A DNA stretch of 64,000 bases from Candidatus Nitrotoga sp. CP45 (GCA_945874105.1 CAMCFJ010000005.1:1-64000), one strand, 5' to 3'. Shown: positions 36,936 through 46,351, numbered from the stretch's first letter. Made by a program: numbers and translations. Notes: generated by a model from the sequence alone, not told the origin.

Positions 36936-38522
36936 ATGATTACCAACATCACTTTCTGGTCAGAGTCGCTAGCTTTTCCGCTGTTGACTACGCTGACTAT
37001 CGTGCCGCTGGCAGCCATGTCAGCTATTCTGTTTTCACGCTCTACCACTGTCGCTTTAATCCTCGGATTTGCTGGCACGCTGCTCAATTTATTTCTAAGT
37101 TTCTATTTGCTGTCCGTGTTTGATCCAGATAAAGCTGGAATTCAACTGGCCGAGCAGGAAAATTTCCTTGGTTTTATGAATTACAGTGTCGGTGTTGATG
37201 GCCTGAGCGTTCTGTTTATTCCGCTCACAGCAATCCTGGTGCTGCTGATTCTGGTTTATAAATTAATTACCCGTCAAGACACTGATTGGAAATTCATAGC
37301 CTGCCTGCTGGGCTATGAAGCCATCCTGATTGGCGCTTTTTCTGCGTTAAATGTGATGCAATTCTGGTTCTGGACCCTACTGGAATTACTGCCGGTTATC
37401 TTACTGACACACTATGCCGGAACCGGACAAAAAAAACGCTGGGCGATCACTTATCTAGTGCGGTACTGGGGTTGGGGTCTGCTAATGACTTTAGCCGGCT
37501 TTCTGCTGCTGAGCTTTGGCTTAATGGGCTCGGATGCCATCCCGAGTTTCGACTGGTCGACGCTGAAGCAAAACAAGGCGCTATTACAAAACGGAACATT
37601 GATTTTTATTTTGTTGTTTTGTGGCTTTGCGATTCGCATGCCCCTGTTTCCGTTCCATGGCTGGTTACCGGTTTTGGCAGAACAAGGCTCAGTCGCCAGT
37701 GCCACCGTTTTCCTGGTAGGTCTGAAACTGGGTATTTACGCCACCATCCGCTTTATCTTGCCGCTGGTTACGGAGGTTGCTGAACACTGGGCTGGATTTG
37801 TGGTGCTGCTGAGTCTGATAGGAATTTTTTACGGTGCGTTGTTGGCATTGATGCAGATTAATATTCGCCGCTTACTGGCTTTTGCCGTCATCAGCCATAC
37901 CGGGATGTTGGTTATCGGCATTTTCTGTTTTAACCCGCACGGATTGAATGGCAGTATATTCCTGTCGCTGGTATATGGTCTGGCATCGGCGGGTATGCTG
38001 TTAAGCATCGGTCTGATTTATAAGCGAACGCGCACGGCTTTCACTCCACGCTTGGGCGGACTTTTTGACAGCAATATTAGCGTCGCGCTACTTTTTTTTA
38101 TGGCTGCGCTGAGTACCATGGTCATGCCCGGCACACCAGGCTTTGACGCGGCACATCTCTTGATTGAAGGCACCATCGAGGAATATGGCTGGTTGACTGC
38201 GATCTCTATTCTGGTTGGCAACGTGCTGGCAGCCGCTTTCCTGCTGATAGCCTTTCAACATATATTTCTGACTAAAGCCAAACGCGTCATACAGCAACTC
38301 AGCAACAATCCTTATGCGGCCAAGATCGAACCCGTCATAGCCATAACGATTTGCTCGTTGCTTATAGGTATCGGCTTTAACACGCAACCTTGGTTACATT
38401 TTATTGAAAAAGCTCCGAACGCTATAACTGAGCACTCCCACAAACATGAAGAGAAACACGCTAGTAGTCCATCGCTTACACTCATCGATGGCAGGCCGAT
38501 AGGGAACGGTAAACATGATTAA
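36936..38522 (+). CDS. NuoM-like proton-conducting membrane subunit with Arg in place of the TM7 Lys
   Basis: A 528-residue antiporter-family protein, third such gene of the operon. Glu150 (LLELLPVILL) is present, but the Lys of the TM7-type motif is replaced by Arg234 (FAIRMPLFPFHGWLP). The helix-12 region keeps PGTPGFDAAHLLIEG. The C-terminal tail is His/Lys/Glu-rich (HSHKHEEKH, about residues 505-513) and cytosolic or periplasmic, possibly metal-binding. The start was set at ATG 36936, eight bases after the previous stop; the longer TTG start at 36918 is unlikely. The end overlaps the next gene by 8 bases. Confidence 0.87.
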   Translation: MITNITFWSESLAFPLLTTLTIVPLAAMSAILFSRSTTVALILGFAGTLLNLFLSFYLLSVFDPDKAGIQLAEQENFLGFMNYSVGVDGLSVLFIPLTAILVLLILVYKLITRQDTDWKFIACLLGYEAILIGAFSALNVMQFWFWTLLELLPVILLTHYAGTGQKKRWAITYLVRYWGWGLLMTLAGFLLLSFGLMGSDAIPSFDWSTLKQNKALLQNGTLIFILLFCGFAIRMPLFPFHGWLPVLAEQGSVASATVFLVGLKLGIYATIRFILPLVTEVAEHWAGFVVLLSLIGIFYGALLALMQINIRRLLAFAVISHTGMLVIGIFCFNPHGLNGSIFLSLVYGLASAGMLLSIGLIYKRTRTAFTPRLGGLFDSNISVALLFFMAALSTMVMPGTPGFDAAHLLIEGTIEEYGWLTAISILVGNVLAAAFLLIAFQHIFLTKAKRVIQQLSNNPYAAKIEPVIAITICSLLIGIGFNTQPWLHFIEKAPNAITEHSHKHEEKHASSPSLTLIDGRPIGNGKHD

Positions 38523-40017
38523 TGAAACTTTTCCCATATTAAGCCTCACTATTCTGCTGCCTGTGTTGGGCGCCATTGCAATTGGGATTACCCACAACGT
38601 TAATCTGGCTAAAAAGATTGCGTTATCAATTGCCGGGCTTGAGTTGATCGCAACGCTGGTTGTGGTATGGCTGTTTGATGCTGCCGCCAAGGGTAATAGT
38701 TTTCAACTTGTCGAACAGCATGCCTGGATACCGAGTCTGAATATTGAATTTTTGATCGGGATAGATGGTATTTCAATCTTGTTTTTACCAATGTCAGCAC
38801 TGTTGACATTGGTTGCCATTATCGCCTCGTGGAATTCGGTGCAAAATTTGACCCGCTTTCATTTTGCGCTGTTGCTGGCGCTGGAAGGCGGCACGATGGG
38901 CGTGTTTGTCGCGATGGATCTGATGTTGTTCTTTTTGTTCTGGGAATTGATATTGCCGCCGATTTTCTTTCTGATTGGTTTGTGGGGCGCAGGCCCCCAG
39001 CGGCGCAGCGCGGCGATGAAATATATGCTGTATATGTTATTCAGCGGAGTGCTATTACTGTTTGCCTTCGTCATGCTGGCGATGAATCATGCTACCCAGA
39101 TGGGTGGTAGCATTCCACAGAGCTTATCCTTCAGTTTCCCGGTATTGTTGAATACAGCCATGCCGGATAATATCCAAGCTATTGTTTTTTTGCTATTAGT
39201 TGTTGGATTTTCGGTCAAGATACCGCTGGTGCCATTTCATACTTGGCTGCCCACTACCGCCGTTGAGGCGCCGACACAACTGACAGTATTACTCGTTGGT
39301 CTGAAATTAGGTGCGTTTGGCATACTGCGCTTTGCTATGCCGCTGACCCCCAACGCATCTGTAAAGTATGCATGGGTGCTGGGTATCGTAGGCGCCATTA
39401 CTTTGATTTACGCCGCGATGATTGCCCTACAGCAGACCAATTTACGCCGTTTGCTGGCGTACGCCAGCATTAGCCATGTGGGTCTGGTGATAATCGGCAT
39501 TGCGACTCTCAATATACAAGGCGTTCAAGGGGCGATTTTTCAGCTGCTCAATTTTTCCTTGATTGCAAGTTGTCTGATGTTGATTGCAGGTTTTATCCAG
39601 CATCGTATTGGCAGCACTGAGGTTGCTCACCTTGGCGGTCTGGCGAAAGTGATGCCCAGACTGACCGCTTTTTTCTTTTTATTTGCCGCCGCTAGTATTG
39701 GCATGCCTGGAACCAGTGGCTTTGCAGCAGAACTGTTGTTGATTATCAGCGCGATAAATACGCATCCTGGCTTGGGTGCTGCTGCATTATTGGGGGCGAT
39801 TCTTGGCGCGGCTTATACGCTTTCCTTTATCCGCCGTGCTTTTTTTGGACCAGTTGTACATACTCACTTAAATCAAGTACAGGATCTGCGTTCTCGCGAA
39901 TTCGGGCTGTTATGCGTACCGGCATTATTGGTGTTGATTTGGGGATTCTTTCCCGATCTGGTTCTGGATATCAATAAGATGGCTGTAGAGTCATGGCTGA
40001 ATCGACTGGTTCATTAA
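38515..40017 (+). CDS. NuoM-like proton-conducting membrane subunit, last of the DAB-like operon
   Basis: A 500-residue NuoM-type protein. Glu144 (FLFWELILPPIFFLIG) and Lys235 (GFSVKIPLVPFHTWLP) are both kept, as are EAPTQLTVLLVGLKLG and PGTSGFAAELLLI. It resembles the NdhD-type subunits of cyanobacterial CO2-uptake complexes and the gene at 30600 in the same operon. The start overlaps the previous gene by 8 bases, which points to coupled translation. Confidence 0.88.
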   Translation: MINETFPILSLTILLPVLGAIAIGITHNVNLAKKIALSIAGLELIATLVVVWLFDAAAKGNSFQLVEQHAWIPSLNIEFLIGIDGISILFLPMSALLTLVAIIASWNSVQNLTRFHFALLLALEGGTMGVFVAMDLMLFFLFWELILPPIFFLIGLWGAGPQRRSAAMKYMLYMLFSGVLLLFAFVMLAMNHATQMGGSIPQSLSFSFPVLLNTAMPDNIQAIVFLLLVVGFSVKIPLVPFHTWLPTTAVEAPTQLTVLLVGLKLGAFGILRFAMPLTPNASVKYAWVLGIVGAITLIYAAMIALQQTNLRRLLAYASISHVGLVIIGIATLNIQGVQGAIFQLLNFSLIASCLMLIAGFIQHRIGSTEVAHLGGLAKVMPRLTAFFFLFAAASIGMPGTSGFAAELLLIISAINTHPGLGAAALLGAILGAAYTLSFIRRAFFGPVVHTHLNQVQDLRSREFGLLCVPALLVLIWGFFPDLVLDINKMAVESWLNRLVH

Positions 40018-40135
40018 TTAAATTCCCGCTTGCGAGAGCTAATGTCAATGCTAATAGATTCATCAGTATGTTGACTAATGGCCTCTCTATGGATTACTGT
40101 TTGAACTGGCGACTTATATTTACTTAAGGATGAAA

Positions 40136-40585
40136 ATGAACCCACAAAAAATAGTTATTGCCATGCCAACCGAAGATGAGTTTATGCCAAGTATTTCAAG
40201 GTGGGGGCATGAGTATATTTGGACCAAACAGGAAATTTATTTTGTTAATGTCGTCAGGACAGATGTTTACGTTAGTGAGATGGGCGTTGACGAAACCCCG
40301 AACAAGGCCGCACAAGAAAAAATTAAACAACATATGATTGATTTTATTAAAAATAAAGCAAGTGAGATGATGCCTTTGACGGCATTCAAAAAAGCGCATT
40401 TTGAAGTTTTATTTGCGCAATCTCCAGCAGATCGGCTGGCTGAGTTTGCTAAAGAAATTAATGCGGGGATGGTCGTGGTCGCAACAAGAAACAAGAGAGG
40501 CTTCTCAGGGATGTTTCTTAGTTCCTTTGCAGACCGTCTTTTAAGGCTGTCACCCTGTAATGTTTTAGTTTTAAGACCAATATAA
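40136..40585 (+). CDS. Universal stress protein (UspA) family
   Basis: A 149-residue single Usp domain. The N-terminus reads KIVIAMPTEDEF and the C-terminal part has the nucleotide-loop-like block VVVATRNKRGFSGMFLSSFADRLLRLSPCNVLVLRP, where the G-2x-G-9x-S pattern of ATP-binding Usps is only partly kept. AAGG lies 6 bases before ATG 40136, which I prefer over ATG 40130. It lies between the DAB-like operon and the SulP gene. Usp proteins near transporters often act as regulators, but nothing here proves it. Confidence 0.8.
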   Translation: MNPQKIVIAMPTEDEFMPSISRWGHEYIWTKQEIYFVNVVRTDVYVSEMGVDETPNKAAQEKIKQHMIDFIKNKASEMMPLTAFKKAHFEVLFAQSPADRLAEFAKEINAGMVVVATRNKRGFSGMFLSSFADRLLRLSPCNVLVLRPI

Positions 40586-40656
40586 AAATTTGTATGCCAG
40601 CTAACCAAGCGTAACAATTGAATTATTTATTGACCAAAAATTTCGGAGGCGGATAA

Positions 40657-42297
40657 ATGAACCATGACTCGGTGCAGTACTATTTCCGGCATTTAAAAGA
40701 CGATTTGCCTGCTGGTGTCGTGGTATATCTGGTGGCTCTGCCGTTATGTCTCGGTGTCGCTCTTGCATCTGGAGCACCTTTGTTTTCTGGATTGATAGCA
40801 GGAATGATCGGTGGTCTGGTTGTCGCTTGGTTAAGCGGTTCACAACTTAGTGTATCAGGCCCAGCGGCTGGTTTAACGGTGATTGTTTATAATGCAATTG
40901 AAACACTAGGTAGTTTCCAGGGATTTTTGGTTGCTGTTGTAATAGCAGGCGTGATGCAATTAGTAGCTGGTTTTCTTAAAGCGGGGGTCATCGGAGCTTT
41001 TTTTCCTTCAGCGGTCATTAAAGGGATGTTGGCTGCCATTGGCTTGATTTTAATTATTAAACAGATCCCTCATGCGACTGGTTATAGTGTGCTTTATGGA
41101 GGTCCTGAAGCCTATCGGGAAGAAGATGTGCATGAATTTTTGCTCCCAATATTAGATGCATTTAGTTCCATTTCACATGGTGTAATACTTATATGCACGG
41201 TTGCCCTGCTTATACTAATAATTTGGGAAAGGCCCTGGTTTAAACATCAGAAATTTTTAAAATTGGTTCCTGGCCCTTTGATCGCCGTAGTCTGGGGTGT
41301 TATCTATAATTTAGCTGCAGAACGATGGGCGCCGGATTGGGCGGTCAGTGCAGCACATTTGGTGAATGTTCCTGTCTCAAATAATGCAAGCGAGTTCTTG
41401 AATAATTTCTCATTTCCAGACTACAGTTATTGGACTAATCCACAGGTTTATCTTATTGCTGCAACGATAGCTATTATTGGTAGTCTCGAAACATTGTTAA
41501 GCCTTGAAGCAGTAGATAAGCTCGATCCTTTAAAACGCACTTCACCGACTAATAGAGAGCTGAAAGCACAAGGAGTTGGAAATATTATTTCCGGATTAAT
41601 CGGAGGATTACCGATTACTGCTGTAATTGTGCGCAGTGCAGGCAATATTAACGCGGGTGGTAAAACCCCAACATCCAGTTTTGTTCATGGCTTATGTATA
41701 TTGTTTAGCGTAATGTTCTTCGCAAATTACATAAATTATGTTCCGCTCGGTTGTTTGGCTGCTATCTTGTTGCATACAGGGTTTAAATTGGCTAAACCCG
41801 CCTTGTTTATGGAATTTTATCGCAAAGGCTGGAGTCAACTGCTGCCTTTTGTGATCACAATATCGGCAATTTTGGCAACGGATTTATTAAAAGGAATGGC
41901 AATCGGCCTCATAGTTGGTTTATTTTTCGTTATTAAGGCTAATTACCGTGCCGCCATTACGATGACTCAAAATGGCTCATCGTATAGATTAACGCTTAAT
42001 AAAGATGTTGCCTTCCTGAATAAGGCATTACTGAGAAAGCTTCTATTGCATGTCAAACCAAACAGTACACTCATAATTGATGCCAGCAGATCTCAATTTA
42101 TTGATCACGACATTGTAGAAACAATTGATGACTTTTTAATAACTGCACCCGATCATAATATTTCAGTTGAACTTTGCGATATATATGGCAAGGAAAGGTT
42201 AAAAAAACACGAGGAGTTTGTCATATTAGATGAGCAATATGACAAAGGCCCATCTGCCAAAAAGATCCTGATTCAGAACAAGATGGCCGGATTATGA
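40657..42297 (+). CDS. SulP-family anion transporter, probable bicarbonate transporter
   Basis: A 546-residue transporter with the SulP core (LPAGVVVYLVALPLCLGVALASGAP at the first helices; VSGPAAGLTV; IGSLETLLSLEAVDKLD) and a C-terminal STAS domain (about 450-530). A good GGAGG-type ribosome site precedes the ATG. SulP proteins such as BicA import bicarbonate with sodium, others import sulfate. Placement directly after a DabA locus favours bicarbonate, and the LEAVDKLDP motif is common in the bicarbonate-linked branch. Its last 6 bases overlap the end of the convergent sua5 gene. Confidence 0.87.
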   Translation: MNHDSVQYYFRHLKDDLPAGVVVYLVALPLCLGVALASGAPLFSGLIAGMIGGLVVAWLSGSQLSVSGPAAGLTVIVYNAIETLGSFQGFLVAVVIAGVMQLVAGFLKAGVIGAFFPSAVIKGMLAAIGLILIIKQIPHATGYSVLYGGPEAYREEDVHEFLLPILDAFSSISHGVILICTVALLILIIWERPWFKHQKFLKLVPGPLIAVVWGVIYNLAAERWAPDWAVSAAHLVNVPVSNNASEFLNNFSFPDYSYWTNPQVYLIAATIAIIGSLETLLSLEAVDKLDPLKRTSPTNRELKAQGVGNIISGLIGGLPITAVIVRSAGNINAGGKTPTSSFVHGLCILFSVMFFANYINYVPLGCLAAILLHTGFKLAKPALFMEFYRKGWSQLLPFVITISAILATDLLKGMAIGLIVGLFFVIKANYRAAITMTQNGSSYRLTLNKDVAFLNKALLRKLLLHVKPNSTLIIDASRSQFIDHDIVETIDDFLITAPDHNISVELCDIYGKERLKKHEEFVILDEQYDKGPSAKKILIQNKMAGL

Positions 42298-43302
42298 AAG
42301 AAATTTGTTTTTATTAGCCGTGCCTTGAGCGGCGCGCTGCATTCGGTCATTGATTGCAAGCCACTCTTGTGTTGTTGGAGGGGCTTCAGCCAAAATACGA
42401 TCGAAACTGGCGTGATCAATACGGTGCAGTGTCGCATAAAGCTCGCGTCCATATTCATCAGCTAATTGAGGCAGCTGAAAGCTGGTGATTCCCCCGCTGT
42501 CTACGTACTTGTTAACATCACTTAGATTAAGGACAGCCACTTTATAGCCCAGTTCAACCAGTTGATGCGCCCGATGCCACAATTCGTCTGCCGGATGGAT
42601 CTCAATTGGAGTTGCGGGGGCATAGTGTGAGTCCAGCATGCCAGAAGCTCGCACCTTAAAAGCAGCCGGTTGAGCCAGCAAAATTTTCTCATTAAGTGTG
42701 TCTTCAATAGCTTCGACGGAAAGTCCACCGGGTCGCAGTAACACAGCCTGTCCATGCATCAAGCTCACGATGGTGGATTCCACACCGATACGGCATGGAC
42801 CCCCATCTAAAATCATACCCACCTTGGATCCCATTTTGTCATGCACGTGTTGCGCTGTGGTTGGGCTTAGCTGCCCAAAACGATTGGCTGATGGTGCTGC
42901 AATTCCGCCGCCGAATGCACGCAGCAGGGCAGTCGCGACAGGGTGGTCGGGCACACGCAGGCCTACAGTATCTTGCCCACCAGTGACCTCATTCGGCACT
43001 TGGCTGGATCGTTGCAGAATCAAGGTCAGTGGACCCGGCCAGAATGCTGCTGCCAGTTGCCATGCTGCGTCGGGGATATTCTGCGCCCAAGCTGATAGTT
43101 GGGAGGCTGCGGCAATATGAACGATCAGAGGATGATAGTTTGGCCGACCCTTTATCTCAAAAATATTTTGCACTGCAAAGGGATTGGATGCATCCGCGCC
43201 CAATCCGTAGACCGTCTCAGTGGGAAAAGCTACAGTCTTGCCTGCCCGCAGTAATGCCGCAGCAGCTTGTATCTCGTCATCCGGGATCGTATGGGGACTC
43301 AC
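42292..43302 (-). CDS. sua5: L-threonylcarbamoyladenylate synthase, Sua5 type
   Basis: Makes threonylcarbamoyl-AMP, the first step of the t6A tRNA modification; TsaE at 50456 acts later in the same pathway. The N-terminal YrdC domain carries GKTVAFPTETVYGLGADA and KGRPNYHPLIVH; SAN (APSANRFGQLSPT) and the C-terminal Sua5 domain (about residues 220-336, MLDSHYAPATP) complete the long form. I set the start at GTG 43302, 14 bases after psiE, giving an N-terminus like its relatives (336 residues). A longer frame to 43386 exists but overlaps psiE. Confidence 0.9.
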   Translation of the reverse strand: MSPHTIPDDEIQAAAALLRAGKTVAFPTETVYGLGADASNPFAVQNIFEIKGRPNYHPLIVHIAAASQLSAWAQNIPDAAWQLAAAFWPGPLTLILQRSSQVPNEVTGGQDTVGLRVPDHPVATALLRAFGGGIAAPSANRFGQLSPTTAQHVHDKMGSKVGMILDGGPCRIGVESTIVSLMHGQAVLLRPGGLSVEAIEDTLNEKILLAQPAAFKVRASGMLDSHYAPATPIEIHPADELWHRAHQLVELGYKVAVLNLSDVNKYVDSGGITSFQLPQLADEYGRELYATLHRIDHASFDRILAEAPPTTQEWLAINDRMQRAAQGTANKNKFLS

Positions 43303-43315
43303 TGACAGTATCTTG

Positions 43316-43753
43316 TTAATCCTGCATTCGATCGGCTTGTCGCAGTTCCGTCGACGACTCATCGCCTGAATAGGGATAACGCACATGGCCCAAGCGAATC
43401 AGGAACACTGCCAGCGTTAGCATCAGGATAGATCCAGTTATTGCGAGCATGCGCCAGTCATCCATGGCTTTCATGTCCAGGATCAGATAGCGCGCAAGTG
43501 CAACCATGCCGATGTAAAGTGGGAAGCGCACTGGCAGTTTGCCTGAGTTGTAATACAGCCCGACCATGGCGAGTACTTCCAGGTAGAGGAAGAGCAGCAA
43601 CAGGTCGGTTAGTGTCACTTGTACTGCCCGTACCATAGTTATGGTCTCGCTCGCCATGGCGAACACTGTGGCAATGGCGATAACGAGCAAGCCGATATGT
43701 TCGACCAGAGAAAGAAGTCGTTGGTTGAATCTTTTAATGGTAATTTTTTTCAA
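43316..43753 (-). CDS. PsiE-family membrane protein
   Basis: A 145-residue protein with four membrane segments (about 20-38, 47-65, 75-95 and 104-122) and the PsiE-like features TLTDLLLLFLYLEVLAMV and RFPLYIGMVALARYLI. PsiE is induced by phosphate starvation in E. coli; its function is unknown. It lies between sua5 and purC on the same strand, where many betaproteobacteria have purK or nothing. Confidence 0.85.
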   Translation of the reverse strand: MKKITIKRFNQRLLSLVEHIGLLVIAIATVFAMASETITMVRAVQVTLTDLLLLFLYLEVLAMVGLYYNSGKLPVRFPLYIGMVALARYLILDMKAMDDWRMLAITGSILMLTLAVFLIRLGHVRYPYSGDESSTELRQADRMQD

Positions 43754-43813
43754 TCTGTTAGCCCGTTCATTGAACTTCAGCGTCGCACTAATGCCAATAA
43801 CTGAAGGAATGTG

Positions 43814-44698
43814 TCACGCGTCCATCAACATTTGCAAGGCTTGGTGATATTTTTCCGCAGTTTTTTCGATTATGTCAGCAGGAACTTTCGGTGCAGGAAT
43901 TTGTTTGTTCCAACCGGAAGTTTCCAGCCAGTCACGCACGAACTGCTTATCAAAGCTAGGCGGATTGCTACCCACATGGTATTGATCCGCTGGCCAGAAC
44001 CGCGAGGAATCGGGCGTCAGCGCTTCATCAATCAAATACATTTTTCCTGATGAATCCACACCGAATTCAAATTTTGTATCAGCGATTATTATCCCTTTAG
44101 TGGCCGCATATTCCGCTGCCTGGGTATACAGCGACAAGGCGGCGTGACGTACTGCATTGGCACGCGGCAAACCCAGTAATGTTACGGCCTGCTCGAAAGA
44201 GATATTTTCATCGTGTTCACCTGCGGCTGCCTTGGTTGAAGGTGTAAATAAGGGTTGCGGCAATTTTTGCGCTTCCTGTAAATCGGCGGGTAATTTAATG
44301 CCGCACACCATGCCAGTCTTCTGGTATTCCTTCCACGCGGAACCAGCCAGATAGCCGCGCACGATGGCCTCAATAGGTACGGGCCTCAAGCGTTTCACTA
44401 CGGAGGCACGGCCAGTCAGTTGCGCGCGTTCTTCATCAGTTTTGACTAACGATCCTGGCTGGATACCAGTAAGGTGATTAGGGACAACATGATTAAGCTT
44501 GCTAAACCAGAAATCGGACAGGGTAGTGAGTACTTGACCCTTTCCTGGCACTGGCGTCGGTAAAATGACATCAAAAGCGGACAGGCGATCAGTTTGCACG
44601 ATGAGCAGGCGATCATCATCCACTTCATAGATGTCACGCACTTTACCGCGGTGTAGTAATGGCAAGCTGGTTAAGTTGGATTCAAATAATGCAGACAT
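43814..44698 (-). CDS. purC: Phosphoribosylaminoimidazole-succinocarboxamide synthase (SAICAR synthase)
   Basis: Joins CAIR and aspartate in purine synthesis. The 294-residue protein has the family blocks [68 protein letters not shown] and [12 protein letters not shown]. It is of the longer SAICAR synthase type usual in betaproteobacteria. It follows purE with a 12-base gap on the minus strand, so both catalyse consecutive steps from one transcript. Confidence 0.97.
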   Translation of the reverse strand: MSALFESNLTSLPLLHRGKVRDIYEVDDDRLLIVQTDRLSAFDVILPTPVPGKGQVLTTLSDFWFSKLNHVVPNHLTGIQPGSLVKTDEERAQLTGRASVVKRLRPVPIEAIVRGYLAGSAWKEYQKTGMVCGIKLPADLQEAQKLPQPLFTPSTKAAAGEHDENISFEQAVTLLGLPRANAVRHAALSLYTQAAEYAATKGIIIADTKFEFGVDSSGKMYLIDEALTPDSSRFWPADQYHVGSNPPSFDKQFVRDWLETSGWNKQIPAPKVPADIIEKTAEKYHQALQMLMDA

Positions 44699-44710
44699 AG
44701 GGCTTCCCTT

Positions 44711-45205
44711 TTAGTTGAGTGATGGCAGCTTGATCGCAGCAATTGCTTCGGCCTGCTGTTTGCGGAATGCGGTGAGGCGCTTGGCCAACTGTGTGTCGTT
44801 CAGTGCCAGCATGGCTATTGCGAACAGGCCGGCATTCGCCGCACCAGCTTCGCCGATAGCAAATGTGGCCACCGGAATACCTTTGGGCATTTGCACGGTG
44901 GATAGTAGCGAATCGATTCCCTTGAGGTATTTGGACGGAATGGGTACGCCCAGCACTGGCAGCGTAGTTTGGCCAGCAATTACGCCAGCCAGATGAGCTG
45001 CACCACCCGCACCGGCAATGAAGCACTGTACACCGTGCTCAATCATTTCCTGAACATAGGTTAATAACAGTTCAGGTGAACGGTGCGCAGAGATTACGCG
45101 TGCATCGTAGGCGATGCCAAAATCATGCAAAGGGCGCGCAGCCTGCTGCATGATTTCCCAGTCATTTGCACTGCCCATCAAGATGGCAACCAGTGGTTTG
45201 TTCAT
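44711..45205 (-). CDS. purE: N5-carboxyaminoimidazole ribonucleotide mutase
   Basis: Class I PurE of 164 residues. It carries the nucleotide site MGSANDWEIM, SAHRSPELL, and the GAGGAAHLAGVIA and GVPIPSKYLKGIDSLLSTVQMPKGIPVATFAIG blocks. A strong AGGAGG lies 3-8 bases before ATG 45205. It makes CAIR from N5-CAIR, which needs PurK; no purK is in this window. It starts the unit purE-purC-psiE-sua5. Confidence 0.97.
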   Translation of the reverse strand: MNKPLVAILMGSANDWEIMQQAARPLHDFGIAYDARVISAHRSPELLLTYVQEMIEHGVQCFIAGAGGAAHLAGVIAGQTTLPVLGVPIPSKYLKGIDSLLSTVQMPKGIPVATFAIGEAGAANAGLFAIAMLALNDTQLAKRLTAFRKQQAEAIAAIKLPSLN

Positions 45206-45598
45206 GTGCCTCCTTCTTTAAGGTTTTATTTAAACTTGCCTATGGTTTTTGTTATTTTATTTCTAATAGCCTGCTAGATTTCGCTCATATATCGGTCTGT
45301 AATAATCATTTTTTGTAAATCCAAAGTCGAAAGTCTCGCTGCCTGCCAGCAACGTATGGATAAATTAAATAAAATTGATTAGTGCAATTCAGCTACACAA
45401 GAAAGTAGAACAGCTTAAATGGATTGATTTTTGTATCGGTTGGAGATGCTCATACCGCAGTTAAAATGTAAGTGATTGATCAGAGTCCAGTCCTATTGCT
45501 TTTTAAGCGGGCATTTCGCTCAAGAGAGATTCTCAGATGTGTAGATACCTTGTGTTTGGGCTAACTTTAGATTTTAACGGCGTTTTTTGGGCTCACAA
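45206..45598. other. Intergenic region upstream of purE
   Basis: About 390 AT-rich bases between purE and the convergent-pointing end of the Cache-domain gene (both on minus). It should contain the purE promoter. I could read no PurR-like operator, clear hairpin terminator, riboswitch or small gene in it. Confidence 0.4.
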
Positions 45599-46081
45599 TT
45601 ATTTTTTAAATCCAATAAGATAGATACCGATAACTTTTCCGACTTTATCTTTAATTGGGTCATAACAAGTGTAGTAAGATTTACCTAAAATATCGATATC
45701 GCCACAATACACTTCCCCCTTGATTGCTGCATCATAAGCCTTGTTATGAGCAAGTTTAGTTCCAATCCCGCGTTCTCCTTTAGGCGTTAATACGTTTGTA
45801 CTAACCCGAATAAATTCGACGCCATCTTTAACGAAGACAGTAGAGTAAGCACCAGACGTTTTTTTAATTTCATCCACAACACTAAAATTATTATTTATTT
45901 TTTGGTTGCCAAAATAAATGACCGGAGCAATTATATTTCCAGACTTTTCTACTCCTTCAATTCTAGGTTCGCCCATTTTTATAAATTTCGCTTTAAGTTC
46001 GTCAACAGTTTTTCTGGCGTCATCTGCACTCGCAGTGGCCATAAACAGCAATGTTGTTAGAAATAGAATTGTTTTTTTCAT
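45599..46081 (-). CDS. Secreted single-Cache-domain protein
   Basis: A 160-residue protein with a signal peptide (MKKTILFLTTLLFMATASA) and nothing C-terminal of one Cache-type sensor domain. Typical Cache_3/Cache_2 blocks are seen: VIYFGNQKINNNFSVVDEI, FIRVSTNVLTPKGERGIGTKL and GEVYCGDIDILGKSYYTCYDPI. In most proteins this domain is the outer part of a chemoreceptor or kinase; here no membrane anchor or output domain follows, so it should be free in the periplasm. It has two Cys (about 124 and 139) that could pair. It stands alone between purE and the APS-kinase gene, is AT-rich compared with its neighbours, and has an AAGGG ribosome site. Confidence 0.85.
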   Translation of the reverse strand: MKKTILFLTTLLFMATASADDARKTVDELKAKFIKMGEPRIEGVEKSGNIIAPVIYFGNQKINNNFSVVDEIKKTSGAYSTVFVKDGVEFIRVSTNVLTPKGERGIGTKLAHNKAYDAAIKGEVYCGDIDILGKSYYTCYDPIKDKVGKVIGIYLIGFKK

Positions 46082-46351
46082 AAAAAAGCCCTTATTTTAA
46101 ATAAGTTGATTCAAATAATTGTGTTTATAGTTATTGAATTTGGGGTGTTGATTGTGTAATTGTACATTTTTAATAAGAATTATTTATTAAAAAAACCGAT
46201 CTATGTTGATTCGTGGATTCAAGTTTCAGCATTTTTAAATGTTTCGTTTTTCTTGCCATGATCGTTTTGGAGTTCATTTTAACCTTATGGCGGCACATCC
46301 CGTTCCCGGATTTACAGTGAAAATTGTGCCTTGAATGTGCCAAAGTCGGGC

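Noticed and set aside
30600-40017. NuoL/NuoM genes as part of respiratory complex I or an Mrp antiporter
   Set aside because: No other nuo or mrp subunits are present, and dabA lies within the same tightly spaced operon.
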